Source: Axinella damicornis
Lineage: Eukaryota; Porifera; Demospongiae; Axinellida; Axinellidae
Assembly: GCA_963931865.1 (NCBI GenBank)
Contig: OZ007508.1
Span: 1,052,133-1,116,132, forward strand
Reading direction: 5' to 3'
DNA length: 64,000 nt
Below the pieces are notes generated by a model, which was not told where the DNA came from, searched no databases, and worked only from the letters and a program-made list of their open reading frames with translations. The position numbers and the translations under genes are program-made. Positions 18,284-28,945 of the stretch are shown one piece after another (position 1 is the first letter of the stretch; each line of letters starts with the position of its first letter).

Positions 18284-18539
18284 ACAAGTAATAAAAAACA
18301 TTTAAAATGTAACAGGATGTAGGGATACCAGAACCGCAAAAAGTAAGGAAACAAGGTAGGGATGATCACACAAAACAGTGAAGTATACAACCCCCTACAG
18401 AGATCTTTTTCCATAAAAGATATGTAGGGGGATTGTATACTTCACTGTTTTGTGTGATCATCCCTACCTTGTTTCCTTACTTTTTGCGGTTCTGGTATCC
18501 CTACATCCTGTTACATTTTAAATGTTTTTTATTACTTGT
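18284..18539. repeat. Long foldback repeat, copy 1
   Basis: Arms 18284-18398 and 18424-18539 (about 115 bp) are reverse complements with a single indel/mismatch, around a 25-bp loop. The transcript would form a near-perfect hairpin. Duplicated at 41835-42090. No TSD is evident. A MITE or an inverted duplication are both possible. Confidence 0.9.
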
Positions 18540-19180
18540 TTATGTCATTTTTTTTTAGCAGCAGGCGCATGCATACTGGACTCTGGCATGCCAGCAATGG
18601 CTGAAGAATCAGACCCAAGCATCTCAAAAGCCAACCCTTTTCTGGATGGATACTAAGCCAGTGCTCCCTGAGCTGAAGTAGTGTAGGTAAAATAGCTATA
18701 CCAGATAGTAGTAGCGACACATTGTTGAGTCTTTAGATAGGCATTCACCCCTCTCACAGAACACAGTCTAGTAACATATATAGCACAGAGAATTTACCTC
18801 AGTCTAGTTACGGTAACACAACAGCGCAAGGCACTTCTAATTCAGCGATCTTGAATAATAATTACGTATCGTTGCTAAGTATCTTAAGTGCGCATGCGTA
18901 CAAACATGAAAATGGCGTGACAAATGAAGCCATAGTTGTTGAGTGGGCAGCTGTAGCCGCCTGGTGAAGACCTGGAGGTTGCCAAAAAGCGATGGGCTGG
19001 TGCACTGCTCGGTGTAAAATGCTGCTGTTTCGTGCGAAAACCATCATGAGGGATTGAGGCGACGTTGAGCTAGCCCGTCTGAAAGAAAGAAGAAGAAAGA
19101 AAAACAATTTGCCCGTTTTGCGAGTACCTGGTGCGGTACTTTCGCGACGGTTTTTCGCGACGCGAGGAGTCTTGTTGGTC
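18540..19180. other. Noncoding interval
   Basis: No supported gene. It ends in a GC-richer stretch that may be a promoter for the short reading frame at 19188. Confidence 0.4.
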
Positions 19181-19187
19181 ATGAAAA

Positions 19188-19210
19188 CACTCGAAGATGA
19201 ACGGTAAGTG
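19188..19210 (+). other. Possible first coding exon (copy 1)
   Basis: An ATG opens MKTLEDER and runs into a consensus donor gtaagt at 19204. A possible following segment at about 19420-19540 reads IKFEAAKYGEFFRTVV, then AFRKAGVRFVDRW. Neither is recognised, and linkage is a guess. The same sequence is at about 42739-42761. Confidence 0.25.
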
Positions 19211-19519
19211 GTTATAAAGGCTTATAAGTGTACCGTTTCTGAGATTTGGAGAGATTCTTTTGTATTAGCATATATTGCGTGTACGTCGTATCCCTACATA
19301 CAGAGTCTACCGACTCTGTGATAGGGTGTGTGTGTGCCATGCTGTGTGTGCATGTGTGTGTGTGTGTATGCCATGCTGTGTGTGTGGTGGTGTGTGCCTG
19401 CACTGTGCGGGTGTGTGGAGTGATTAAATTTGAAGCAGCCAAGTACGGTGAATTCTTTAGAACTGTGGTGGCTTTTAGAAAAGCCGGGGTTAGATTTGTA
19501 GATAGATGGCAGAAAAGTC

Positions 19520-22500
19520 TCATTCTGTGTGCTGTCTCTTATTCCTCCGTGCCTCCTGGATCCCTCCTCCATTCCAATATTCATCGTCACGTTTCTGGTA
19601 TGGGCGCTTCTTCCTTTCACAACTGGGGAACCCTCTTGTCCCACTCCGCAGCATCTCGAGTCGGGCTTCACACCGGAGGATTTCACCTGCGGCATCATGC
19701 TTATTGCTGCAGAAGTAGTGCCGCTTTGAGTCGTCATTATTCTTCTCCACACCTAAACAGCAAACGATCTGCTCATACAACAACCAAAGCCACTGGTGTG
19801 ATCTTGAACTTACCCTGTCCAGAGAACTCCCGAAGTGCCTCAACAACTTGGGGACATGGAACACCATGATGTGCATGTACGGGGTGACATGCTTACGCTG
19901 ATAGCCCTGCATCAGTCCCCCTAACTCCACGAAGTCACGGACCCACTGCTTTGCCTATAGGTATAGATAACATGATTGAAAGCATGCTATGCACACTGTA
20001 TCCTGATACTGTAACATACCTGTTCATGGAATCCATCAATCTCAGCAGGAGCAGGGTTCCACCCGGTCATTACACCGTAAAGTGCGACAAATCCCTATGA
20101 TGCAGGTGGGGTACTTTTAGGTAGAGAGTATTCATAATTGTGTGTGTTTACACATACCTTCCACAAGGCAGTTAGTTTGGGGGAGACGCTCTCTGGCAGC
20201 AGTGCGTTCATCCTCTCCGGAAGCATCTTCAGCACCTGTAGCTTGTGCTTGCCTGTGAGCGCTGTCCAATCGTAGCTTCCGGGGATGGGCTTCCCTGTTG
20301 GCTCCCGCTTCTGCCAGATTTTGAAACTCACACCACATGATCGGATCGCTTGCTCCAGCTGCCGCAGATTGTTTGCTTCCACCCCCTGATGCTCTCGGCT
20401 TGTGTGGTCCCTGCTGTCCGCATACAGGATCAAATTCCGGAGAAGCACATCACCCACACGCAACATGAGATGCAGCTCATCCACAACGATGCAATCCAGC
20501 TCAACTTTGAGAAGAGGGGGGTGGATGCAGCCCAGATGTTTGCTGCAGTGTCCAGTGGAATGTTGGCAGTCAGCTTCCATTGAGGAGAGGGATCGTGCTT
20601 TCTCCTGACAGTACACCTCCTCGTCCACAGACATGTCCCACCTTATTTATGATAAAACAATAATAATTATTTCAGCATACACTCTGACTTCTGATGAACA
20701 CACCTCTCATTTGCCAAGATCTTGCACCACAGACAGGCATATGTAGAATGAGCCTCGTTCATTCCCATGACCAACAAGAGGAACTGGGTATGGGATAGAT
20801 TGTATTATGCAACCTACAAGGGGTAACATAGTTGTGCTACATATACCTTGTAATCCCCTCCAAGTAGAATGCGCAGCTTCCGCCTGCCCTCCACATCGAT
20901 GTATATAGGGGTCGGCAATCAGACTGTTCATATCCTCCAGCACTACAGTCAGCGATTCCAGACGGGAATAACTTTCTGAACCTCTGATGGCTGCAAAGGT
21001 GTGATTGCCTGCACAATATGAAATTAGTTAGATCTCCAGCCCAATTTTTGAGACAGTTGACACAACTCACCTGCCCCAGACAACACATTGGAGGCAGTGC
21101 CAGGAAGGGAAAACGAGAGTAGGAGGAAGCTAGAGGAGCTGGAGAAACGTGCTCCATCCCCACTGAACTTCACACAGATCTCAGAGTCAACGAACTTGGC
21201 AGGATCACTCTGTATCTGCAAAATTGTGTGTTGAAGTGTATTAATGTTGAAACTGGTGTATACATAGCCTCATTCCCAGGCCATCGCCACCTCCTGTCTT
21301 TAATGGAGGGGGAAGATCTGGTCACGTCAGGTGGACAGAAGGTAGACACACGTATTTGCATACTGCAAGGAATCAAAGACTGGAGGCGAGATTCACATGG
21401 GGATGAGGCTAGCTATATACACACACTCAGAACAGAGTAAAATCATTGTGTACCTCATGGGCAATGACAGTGGACAGAGTGGCCTTCAGGGGCCGGTATG
21501 CACCATCAGCCACAGGCACTACCTCTACACTGTCATTCAAGTACTTCTGCACTGCCTTGACAGTGTGGCTTCGTTGCAGAGTTGGACAGATCTGTACCAA
21601 CAATTAAAAAAATGTTTAATGGCAATCCTTTGCTTAAACATCATATTAGTTTAACCTGTGTGAGCTCATGGTAGAACTCATCTGACACCCCAAAGCGGTC
21701 CAACAAATACAGCGTCTGCATTGCGCAGAACTCATCTGGGAGCACAGTGGTGGTGGGCAATGGTGACGCTTGTGAAGTGCCTTCACCAAAGTTGATAGCA
21801 ATCGGCTCTCCTGAGGTTGCCGTGTGTGTGGTCAGTTGGTCAGGGATCAGACCAAATGAATCCGCAAACCAAAGGGCAGCCTCGGCAACACTGCGAAAGT
21901 GGCTTATCTTTCGTCTTCTGTGCCGCTGTGATGACTCCTCCACCGTTTTCCCACAATTGATCACAGCAGCTCTTTCTTGTGCCATCCTTGCCATCTCTCC
22001 TTTCAATGTGGTTATCTCTTCCTTCCTGTCTGCCATCTCAACCAGTGTGTCAGCCAGTTCAGCACGAAGGTGGTCAACCTCTTCCAGCAAAGGCTGGGGT
22101 GCAACTGTGCTGCCACAATGCACTGGAATGTGTGCACACTTCTCCAACAGCACCTTCCTCTTTCCAGAACTTGAAGTGGCAACCTGGCTTCTCAACCGCC
22201 CAGCACGGCAGGCTAGATTCTCAGCTACCTGCAAACAGTCTGTTCGTATTGCTACAGCCTGGTCCACTATGCTGCTGTTCAAGAGTGGGACATAATCCCT
22301 TGGTTTCTGAACCATTCTATGCCATTGGAAAAGAAGCTGGTTAGGCACACTCAGGCTGAAAATCACGTTATTGGCCTCGGCTTGGTAGTCCTTTCTAGTG
22401 GTCCTAAGAGCCAGTTCCTTCCCCTCCACCATCACTTTCAGGTCCCCCTCCCTTGCATGTTTACGGGGTCGACCTCGGCTCCTCTTCTGCTTTGCAGACT

Positions 22501-22534
22501 CACTAGACATTGACACTACACAACTTTCAGCCAT
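19520..22534 (-). CDS. Nine-exon AT-hook gene of unknown function, copy 1 (probably decayed)
   Basis: Exons, 5' to 3': 21656-22534, 21454-21591, 21071-21215, 20847-21008, 20704-20783, 20158-20641, 20020-20094, 19814-19954 and 19520-19753, all with GT/AG borders. The N-terminus has an AT-hook (KRSRGRPRKH, residues 17-26) that would bind the DNA minor groove. A coiled-coil-like Glu/Leu segment follows near 175-215. Later exons carry KFSGDGARF, LGGDYKFLLLVMGMNEAHST, YACLWCKI, ELDCIVVDELHLMLR and GVEKNNDD. The spaced acidic motifs (SGDG, VDELH, VEKN) suggest an RNase-H-like transposase fold, but this is speculation. Two frame breaks, near 20900 and near 19830, separate otherwise continuous homologous frames and are shared by the copy at 43071, so they predate the duplication. 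A pseudogene or a domesticated/transposon gene are both possible. Confidence 0.6.
21265..21411. mobile_element. Small tagcctc-ended MITE in an intron, copy 1
   Basis: A 147-bp element begins tagcctcattccca and ends with the inverted ggggatgaggcta. The ends match those of the larger elements at 57611 and 56919. It lies in the intron between exons 21071-21215 and 21454-21591. Copy at 44816-44962. Confidence 0.65.
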
Positions 22535-22690
22535 TTTGCATGCAATGCTGAACCAAGCTGCCTAAACAGACAACTACCCCGCCAAAAAGTATGCTCAGCT
22601 GAGCGAGCTGCATGACTGTACACTACAGTACAAGGCTGATCAACTACTTCACTGAATTTTTATTTCTCGCTCACCATACCCTCTACGCTA

Positions 22691-23254
22691 CACAGCAAAA
22701 ACACATGCTCTTAATTGTAGCAGATCATGCACTCATATTTAGAGGAATTGGCACTCACTGGCATAAGCACGTGCAGGTACTAGTAATTGGCGGGTCCTCT
22801 CATAACTAGTTGCCTTCCAACTAGGAACTAGTGGATATGTCTTATAAGAAAAGGCATGAAGGTACTAAACTTTAGTAACAACATCCTAAAAATAAGTGCT
22901 ATGGTCAAAAACATAGCAGTTACACGAACTACATTTAAGTACGTTGATGCTGAAATAGCGGTTACCCTTCTGAACCTTAGCACTAGCGTACACTAAAATC
23001 TAGATACAGTGTTACTTAAATGAAGGTCAACATACTAAACTTTAGGTAGGATTTCTATGTCTCAGCAGTCCCAATCGAAGTTTAAGCATGCATGTATCTT
23101 CACATATATGAACTGATTTCAACTTCAAAATGAATGAGAATTGAATGGATGTGGCCGTGAACTAAACGAAGTTTGCAGTAGTATACAAAAAAAACAACAC
23201 AAAACGTAGAGCATGAGTATATATATATACATGCTACGTATGTCAGAAGAAAGT
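22691..23254. other. Start of the unit-1-only 8.3-kb segment, noncoding
   Basis: Bases 22691-30978 have no counterpart in unit 2, where 22690 is joined to 30979-equivalent sequence at 46240. This first part is AT-rich with degenerate ctagatac/actttag motifs like those at 30480-30975. No gene supported. Confidence 0.6.
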
Positions 23255-23557
23255 TCAGTCAGCTAACTCACAGAATGCTTGTGTTTCATCCATTGTATTT
23301 TCATCAGTGCTGTCAGTGATCATGAGTTTATCCTCAACACAACTGAGTGACTGATAGATGTTAGAATACGCAACACTAACTTTCTTTCCTTGCGGAAGAG
23401 AAATACAGAATAATTTCTCTTGTAATAACTCCATAACTTCCCGAACGATCGGGTTGTACTCGATGTGATACATAAAATGTATACCAAGCAGCACAATGAC
23501 AGCTGTGAAAACCATTTTCCCAATAGCTGTAGTAACAACTTTTCGTTCATATACCAC
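23255..23557 (-). CDS. Exon encoding a predicted membrane-anchored protein
   Basis: About 100 codons. An AG acceptor (ctgtttgtag) precedes VYERKVVTTAIGK, then a hydrophobic stretch MVFTAVIVLLGIHF that looks like a single transmembrane anchor, then a soluble part with IVREVMELLQEKLF and KKVSVAYSNIYQSL. A good donor (gtgagt) follows the codon for F in DETQAF near 23270; otherwise it stops at 23255. There is no ATG at the first codon, so this is probably an internal exon or starts at a later Met. Not recognised. Confidence 0.4.
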   Translation of the reverse strand: MVYERKVVTTAIGKMVFTAVIVLLGIHFMYHIEYNPIVREVMELLQEKLFCISLPQGKKVSVAYSNIYQSLSCVEDKLMITDSTDENTMDETQAFCELAD

Positions 23558-23944
23558 TACAAACAGGTTCCGATGCTGAGGTTCCGTTTATGATTCTACC
23601 TAGATTTTGCGGAATATACAAGAAATATGGTTGCTTTATGACAAAGCTGCTTTTTTTGGACACAGATTCTGTGTTTATGAGTCACTGTAAAAATATCATA
23701 GCTGTAAGGTCACTAAATTGAACACCTGATACAAACACTACATAAAAATTACACGATAATAGTCACTGTTTCATTTCTTCTTGAAGTTCTGAGGTAAACT
23801 TGGCAGTGCCGAGTTTAACTTGGATGCAACAGAAGAATCTTTGTATAGATGAAGCAGCAGCTGCTAGCAGACCTGCAGAAGTAATATAAAATTCAAGGTG
23901 AACTCTGCTTGACATTGAGATGGCATAAAAAAGCTGTATATATC

Positions 23945-24150
23945 TACAGACATTGCCATTGGCATACAAATTTGTACACCTTTAGGCATTGCCTGATTCA
24001 TCACAGAATGTTGCAGCAGTTGCAGGTATACAAATTTGTACACCTTCAGGCATTGCCTGATTCATCATAGAATGTTGCAGCAGTTGCAGGTGTACAAATT
24101 TGTACACCTTCAGGCATTGCCTGATTCATCACAGAATGTTGCAGCAGTTT
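23945..24150. repeat. Three tandem copies of a 64-bp unit with a palindrome
   Basis: Each unit reads tacaaatttgtacacct, then caggcattgcctgattcatc, then agaatgttgcagcagt. The third carries the full 20-bp palindrome GGTGTACAAATTTGTACACC (24089-24108), also found in the array at 28490-28625. Confidence 0.85.
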
Positions 24151-24154
24151 ACAA

Positions 24155-25097
24155 ATGTTTGTACCATGGCAGCCATACAAATCAAAGGCACTGAGTGGTT
24201 TATATAGTGCAGCCTTGTTCTAACTCCCAGGTGTGTTCAATTAGAGGCAGTTAGAACATGGCAATTAGGAGGTGTGTGTAAAAGCTGGACTGCCGGATCA
24301 CCAAAAATGCAGTCCAAAAAAAGAATGGTCAATTAATTAAGTATGCACGCTGGCGCAGTGTTAAGCGCTTGCGTGTACAGCCGGCCACATGCACAGCTAA
24401 ACAGTCGCCTCCTGATATTGACGACTCGCTGCTATGCTGGGGAGTACAAACACATTCTGTATGCCGCCAGTACCTCAGTTAGCAGCTGCACCAAATCAGG
24501 GACTCTTTAATAGACTTGACCAAGTTAGCTACTATAGCTACACAGTACACACTGCGCGTGCAGAGTGGTCTAGCCCCACAAGCCTGGGACTCTCGATCGT
24601 AGGCCTGCCAAGTTTAGCGAGTCAGCGGACGGTTGAGTAGGCGGAAATAGTACAACGTATGCCGTACATGATCGCTACTAACCTGTGGTTATTGTGCCAG
24701 TGCTGTGTCTAGTCTCAGATCAGAGCCTGACAGAGGCGTCGACGGTCTATCCAGCAACCAACGATGACGGCAAGTCCGGGCCACGCTGCCGGTGACGCTC
24801 CCACTCAGTAGCTTGTAGTGAAACACCAAGTTATCTAGCAACTAGGACTACCGTACTAACGACACACGCTGACACGTTAAAGCAAGCAATGGCGACTGTT
24901 TTCCGATACCGGAAGTGCGTTCAACATGCAATTACCATAATTGTCCATTCTTTTCTTGGCTCGCATTTTTGGTGATCCGGGTGATCCGGCAGTCCGGCTT
25001 TTACACACGCCCGCAATTAGGGCAGTCAGAACACACCTGTCAAAAGCACTTACATGTAGCAGGTGCCTTTGATTTGTATGGTTTCCATGGTACAAGC
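24155..25097. mobile_element. Inverted-repeat element with arms of about 170 bp
   Basis: The ends read ttgtaccatgg and, inverted, ccatggtacaa. Within the arms, catacaaatcaaaggcac, aggtgtgttc, gtgtgtaaaagc and ggactgccggatcac recur in inverse orientation (24158-24330 versus 24925-25096), with moderate divergence. The centre has no ORF of note. It resembles a foldback or long-TIR MITE. Confidence 0.75.
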
Positions 25098-25146
25098 CAG
25101 CTAAACCACCCCTTAGACTTTCGGTAAACCCCACGGGCTTCGCCTT

Positions 25147-25170
25147 GGGGGGGGGGGGGGGGGGGGGGTT
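25147..25170. repeat. Poly-G tract
   Basis: A run of more than 20 G just right of the inverted-repeat element. It is a potential G-quadruplex and a place where read length errors are likely. Confidence 0.9.
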
Positions 25171-25644
25171 ACCCGGAACTGTCCCGTGTATTACTGGTAA
25201 ACGCGTCTAGGGGGTGGTTTAACTATAGTGTACACCTATAGTATTGCCTGGTCCTTCACAGAATATTGCAGTTTAAGGCATGCAAATCAATTATGTAGGC
25301 ATCGTTTGGTCCTACATTGAATACTGACTACCAATTATTGTGGGATACGTCACCAATCGAAGAACCTTTCAGCCATCTCCAACTTCGAAGAACAACGGTT
25401 TACGGCAATATCGGAAAAACGAAGAAGTCCACCGCCCTTCTGTTAGTAGCCGATGTTTCGGGGGTTAGGGGACGTCGCTGAGTACTTGAAGGTAGGGCTA
25501 CATGACAAATAGTACAGAAAGGAGCATTTATCTTCAAATTTCTCTGATAATTGCATTCTTAGTGCAATCAGCGCTTCAATTACACCTACGCTGGACATGC
25601 CTCTGTGACAAGAAATGTAACTCAAACCACAGCACCAGACGTTC

Positions 25645-25681
25645 TCCACAGGTGGGCGTGGACGTCTGGGCACGAGACTAC
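25645..25681. mobile_element. Terminal fragment of a tagtctcg-ended element
   Basis: Reads ggtgggcgtggacgtctggg then cacgagacta, the inverted form of the tagtctcg termini at 56919-58662. No matching left end was found, so it is a remnant. Confidence 0.45.
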
Positions 25682-25766
25682 ACTTTACCTTTACCTGTGA
25701 AGAGTTTCTAGGCAAGGCATTCTAATTAGAGCTGACTGAAGCAGGGCAAACTTTTCTTTGCTTTAA

Positions 25767-26371
25767 CTCTTTAGGGCCCAAATTTATTGAAATCTCCCCC
25801 CACAGCATAAATAGGCATTTGCACACAGCGTTTTAGCGTTGCCTAGGGCGCGCAATGTCCAGCAAAACTCGGGGGAGTGCCCCTGGCTGTTAGCAGTAAT
25901 GATTACACTCACTGTTCACCAAGGCAGGAAGGGGCGGAGACACTGGGTGGAGCCGATAACTGAGCTAGCTGTGTGGTTATCGCGCCGTTCGACCAGCTGC
26001 TAAAACTCGACTGTTGTCTTGCCATACGCGGAGGACCATCGCTACTTACTTTATTGCTGGAGAGGGGAGACCAACAGTAAGTCGAAACAGGAGCGTTATG
26101 GCAAGTAAGCGTATACTGAAGGCGAGATAAGGCTTTTTAGCTTTACCGTTCGATCGACTTACAATGGCGGACTTGTTTCTGCCCGTAACAGCTGCCAGCT
26201 GAGACACTTGGCGCTCTCGATTCTGTTGTTATGCGGAGAGGGATTACCAACAAGTCTCCAGGAGTAGTGCTGGTCCAAGCCCGTCCATCGCTAGAAAGTG
26301 AGAAGCCATAGTACATGGTTCTGTAATACGCGTGACTTTTGGCGGATATATCCGCTATGGGCCCTAAAGAG
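25767..26371. mobile_element. Second TTAA-flanked MITE family
   Basis: 605 bp flanked by TTAA at 25763-25766 and 26372-26375. Ends are CTCTTTAGGGCCC and its exact inverse GGGCCCTAAAGAG. Its size and its YCTTTA start resemble the 601-bp family at 14221, so both are likely non-autonomous piggyBac-type elements. The interior has no transposase ORF. Confidence 0.82.
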
Positions 26372-26375
26372 TTAA

Positions 26376-27530
26376 AGATATGAACATGCTGGAGTTGCAA
26401 GTGGGTTCCAGGATATCAGCACCAAACTACTTGTACACATTTTAGTTACATCTACATGGGCTATATGCAACAAATATGGGAGGTTTCCCACCCATGCACT
26501 GCACCCCCTTCCTTTGTCCTCAGGCTCCCCAACCTGGTCCCATACATCACACTCCCTTTTCGTCATTTCCCACTAGCACGATGTGCCCTATTTGGAGTTA
26601 CGAATCTCCCACATAATTTGAAGCTAGGATTTTGAGAGTGCAGCTCTAGTAAATCCATTTGAGAAGAGTTATCGTGTAATCAGACCGCACTAGACATGCA
26701 GCAATATCGAACTTAGTAAGGGGGAAATGTATTCTTACCATATTAAACGGCTTGATCTTCCACTGCTCCTCGAGGTCTCCTTTCCCTAAACAGGGGTTCC
26801 GTTCCTCCTTGCCTTCACGTAGCTACCATCGTCTCGACTATGGAAGGGATTCGCATTCGGTGTCCCGGTGGCATACCGACCAAAGGGAAACGGAGTTTGC
26901 TGTCACAGCTGTATAAACGACAGTGCCACGTGTCAAAGTAAAATTAAAAATTAGAAACCGCAGCATGAACACGTGACACTGAGCTAATCACCTGGCCGCT
27001 AGGCTATCTAGCTAGCTAGCTTATCGAGCCAGTCTGTTCCTAGCCCCGAACGAGATCGAGCTCTATACATGTATACACGCACAGCGAAGGTCCAGGACCA
27101 TGTATCTCGTTTCGGAAAGTCGCCACTCTGAACCCGCTGATGAATGACCACTGCAGAGGCTGGTTGCTGAGCAAAGAGTCACCCTGACCGCACGGATGCA
27201 TCTCTGTTGACCGGAGAGGGACATGCAAGAGTGTAAGTTCATGTAGTAAGTATAGTCTCTACAGCTTTCTGATGAGCAAAATGATCATGGTAGCTATCCC
27301 AGTGTTGATTGATCCCATAGTAAGCTGCCAGTAATTATTGACCACGTTTCAAGCTTGCCTTTCATATCTCAGTGCAAGACCAAATCTTTGTGATGCCTAT
27401 TCCGAATCAATTATTGCGTACATAATATCGGCTGCCCAGGAGTTGACTATACTGCACAATTAGTTACCTATGTGCAAATTTGCCATCAAGGTGGAAGACT
27501 ACACTTTTGTATATACACCCTTAGGGAGGG
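26376..27530. other. Noncoding interval
   Basis: No supported gene or repeat. Short frames here lack splice-site or domain support. Confidence 0.5.
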
Positions 27531-27536
27531 GCAAAT

Positions 27537-27888
27537 GGAAAACATGGACATGCGGGAACGGAAACAGGAATGGAAATGGAAACAAGTTACGAGTCAAGTT
27601 GCAAGCGTTCGAGCCTGGCGCTGCTCAGCGAGTCTGAACACGCCTACCGAGTGCTAGAGAGTGATTTCGTGTGGGCTTTCATATGTGACTTTGTCCATGC
27701 CACCGATGGCTACGTATCCCACGCAGCAGAGATGCTTCACTGAGGCTTTGCCAGAGGGAGTTCTATCGAGTGTCCAGGCAGTAGCTGTTACAGCCTATAG
27801 CTATCTGTCCTGTATCTGTTGGGTGTAGATCAGTTAGTTTAACTCTGTTTCCGTTCCCGTTTCTGTTCCCGTGTGTCCATGTTTTCGT
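27537..27888. mobile_element. Short inverted-repeat element
   Basis: Arms 27537-27585 and 27840-27888 are imperfect inverse copies built on aaaacatggacatgcgggaa and cggaaacaggaatgg. A third, plus-oriented arm-like fragment is at 28438-28477. Confidence 0.65.
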
Positions 27889-28490
27889 GTTTTGTGTTAT
27901 ACATATAATGATCCCTTTACCACCCACAGACTATGGAGGTCAGTTTTTTAGCTTGTAATCTACTTAAACATACCGATAAGGTTCCCATCGGTTTTCACGC
28001 TCAAAACTTCACACAGAACTGCACAAGGCCATGCTTTCCACATTCATGATTCTGACCACACCCACTCGTTAAAGTGTACGCGATCAAGATGCTCAGGCGA
28101 CGGTCGGTGACTCGCTCTAGCAAAATATTCAGCCTTGAACACTGGAATTTGAGGCTCTGCAAGGTGAGACCACTGTTTTCTAGGCCCATTTATGCTTAAA
28201 ACCCGAGAAATGGCCCACCCGGCTCCAACCAAGGGCTGTTCAAAGCTGAGCCCAGATGCGGCCATGCTGTTTACACCCTTCGGGTGCACCTCCCCCTGCC
28301 CCGCGCTTTGTGCTGGCGCAGAGCCTATCTCCCAAGGACATTGCCGGATGTGACATCATGAAGCTGAGTGTCATTACGCCATATGACGTCATTGGGTGGG
28401 AAGGGGTTAATACGTTTTAATAGGTTAATGATTTAGTTTAACTCTATTTCTGTTCCCGCGTGTCTGTGTTTTCCTGTTGCCGATTGCACA
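27889..28490. other. Noncoding interval
   Basis: No supported gene. It includes the isolated arm fragment at 28438-28477. Confidence 0.45.
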
Positions 28491-28491
28491 A

Positions 28492-28625
28492 GGATTACAA
28501 ATTTGTACACCTTCACAGAGGTGTACAAATTTGTACACCTTCACAGAGGTGTACAAATTTGTACACCTTCACAGAAGGTGTACAAATTTCACAGAGGTGT
28601 ACAAATTTGTACACCTTCACAGAGG
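28492..28625. repeat. Tandem array of a 20-bp palindrome
   Basis: Units of 28 bp consist of GGTGTACAAATTTGTACACC plus ttcacaga. Complete palindromes are at 28520-28539, 28548-28567 and 28596-28615; one intervening unit is truncated. Confidence 0.92.
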
Positions 28626-28671
28626 TTTATTGATGCATGTTCCTTGATAGTCACACACTCCTTCATTGACA

Positions 28672-28945
28672 GGTGTACACTGGATCCCTGACTGTCCCAG
28701 AATACCACTGCAACTATCGAAGACACCTCAAGAGGCTTACAGAACTCAAGATCTTAGACAAGGACATTGAAATGGCATGGATGGAGGCTACGTTTACAAC
28801 AACTTGGAAACATCGGAAGATCGGAGACCCTCAAAATTGCCACAGAGACAGATCGTGATCCAAAATTTACAAGTATTATTTTGAACTAGACATATACCAC
28901 TGCAAACCACCTTTGAAAGACAGCAATATAGCACCTAATAAAGAG
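28672..28945 (+). CDS. Possible 3'-terminal exon, unrecognised
   Basis: An AG acceptor (cattgacag) precedes VYTGSLTVPEYHCNYRRHLK and about 40 further residues, ending near 28858. A canonical AATAAA is at 28938-28943, as expected for a last exon. No upstream exon was identified; the palindrome array lies directly before it. Function unknown. Confidence 0.35.

Noticed and set aside
17929..18414. Long His/Thr-rich and Cys/Val-rich open frames across the GT repeat
   Set aside because: All six frames stay open because of the (GT)n composition; no codon or domain support.
21747..22295. 182-aa plus-strand frame opposite the AT-hook first exon
   Set aside because: Antisense shadow; low-complexity Ser/Ala/Thr composition and no splice or promoter support.
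23255..23557. Possible ADP-dependent glucokinase N-terminal exon
   Set aside because: A membrane anchor followed by a basic-hydrophobic strand is suggestive, but no catalytic motif is present and the similarity is too weak to name it.
24350..24420. tRNA- or SINE-like A box (tggcgcagtgttaagcgc)
   Set aside because: No B box at proper distance, no cloverleaf, no poly(A) or TSD nearby.
27271..27290. CTGATGAG string as a third hammerhead
   Set aside because: No stem II, no GAAA partner and no cleavage triplet within a plausible distance.
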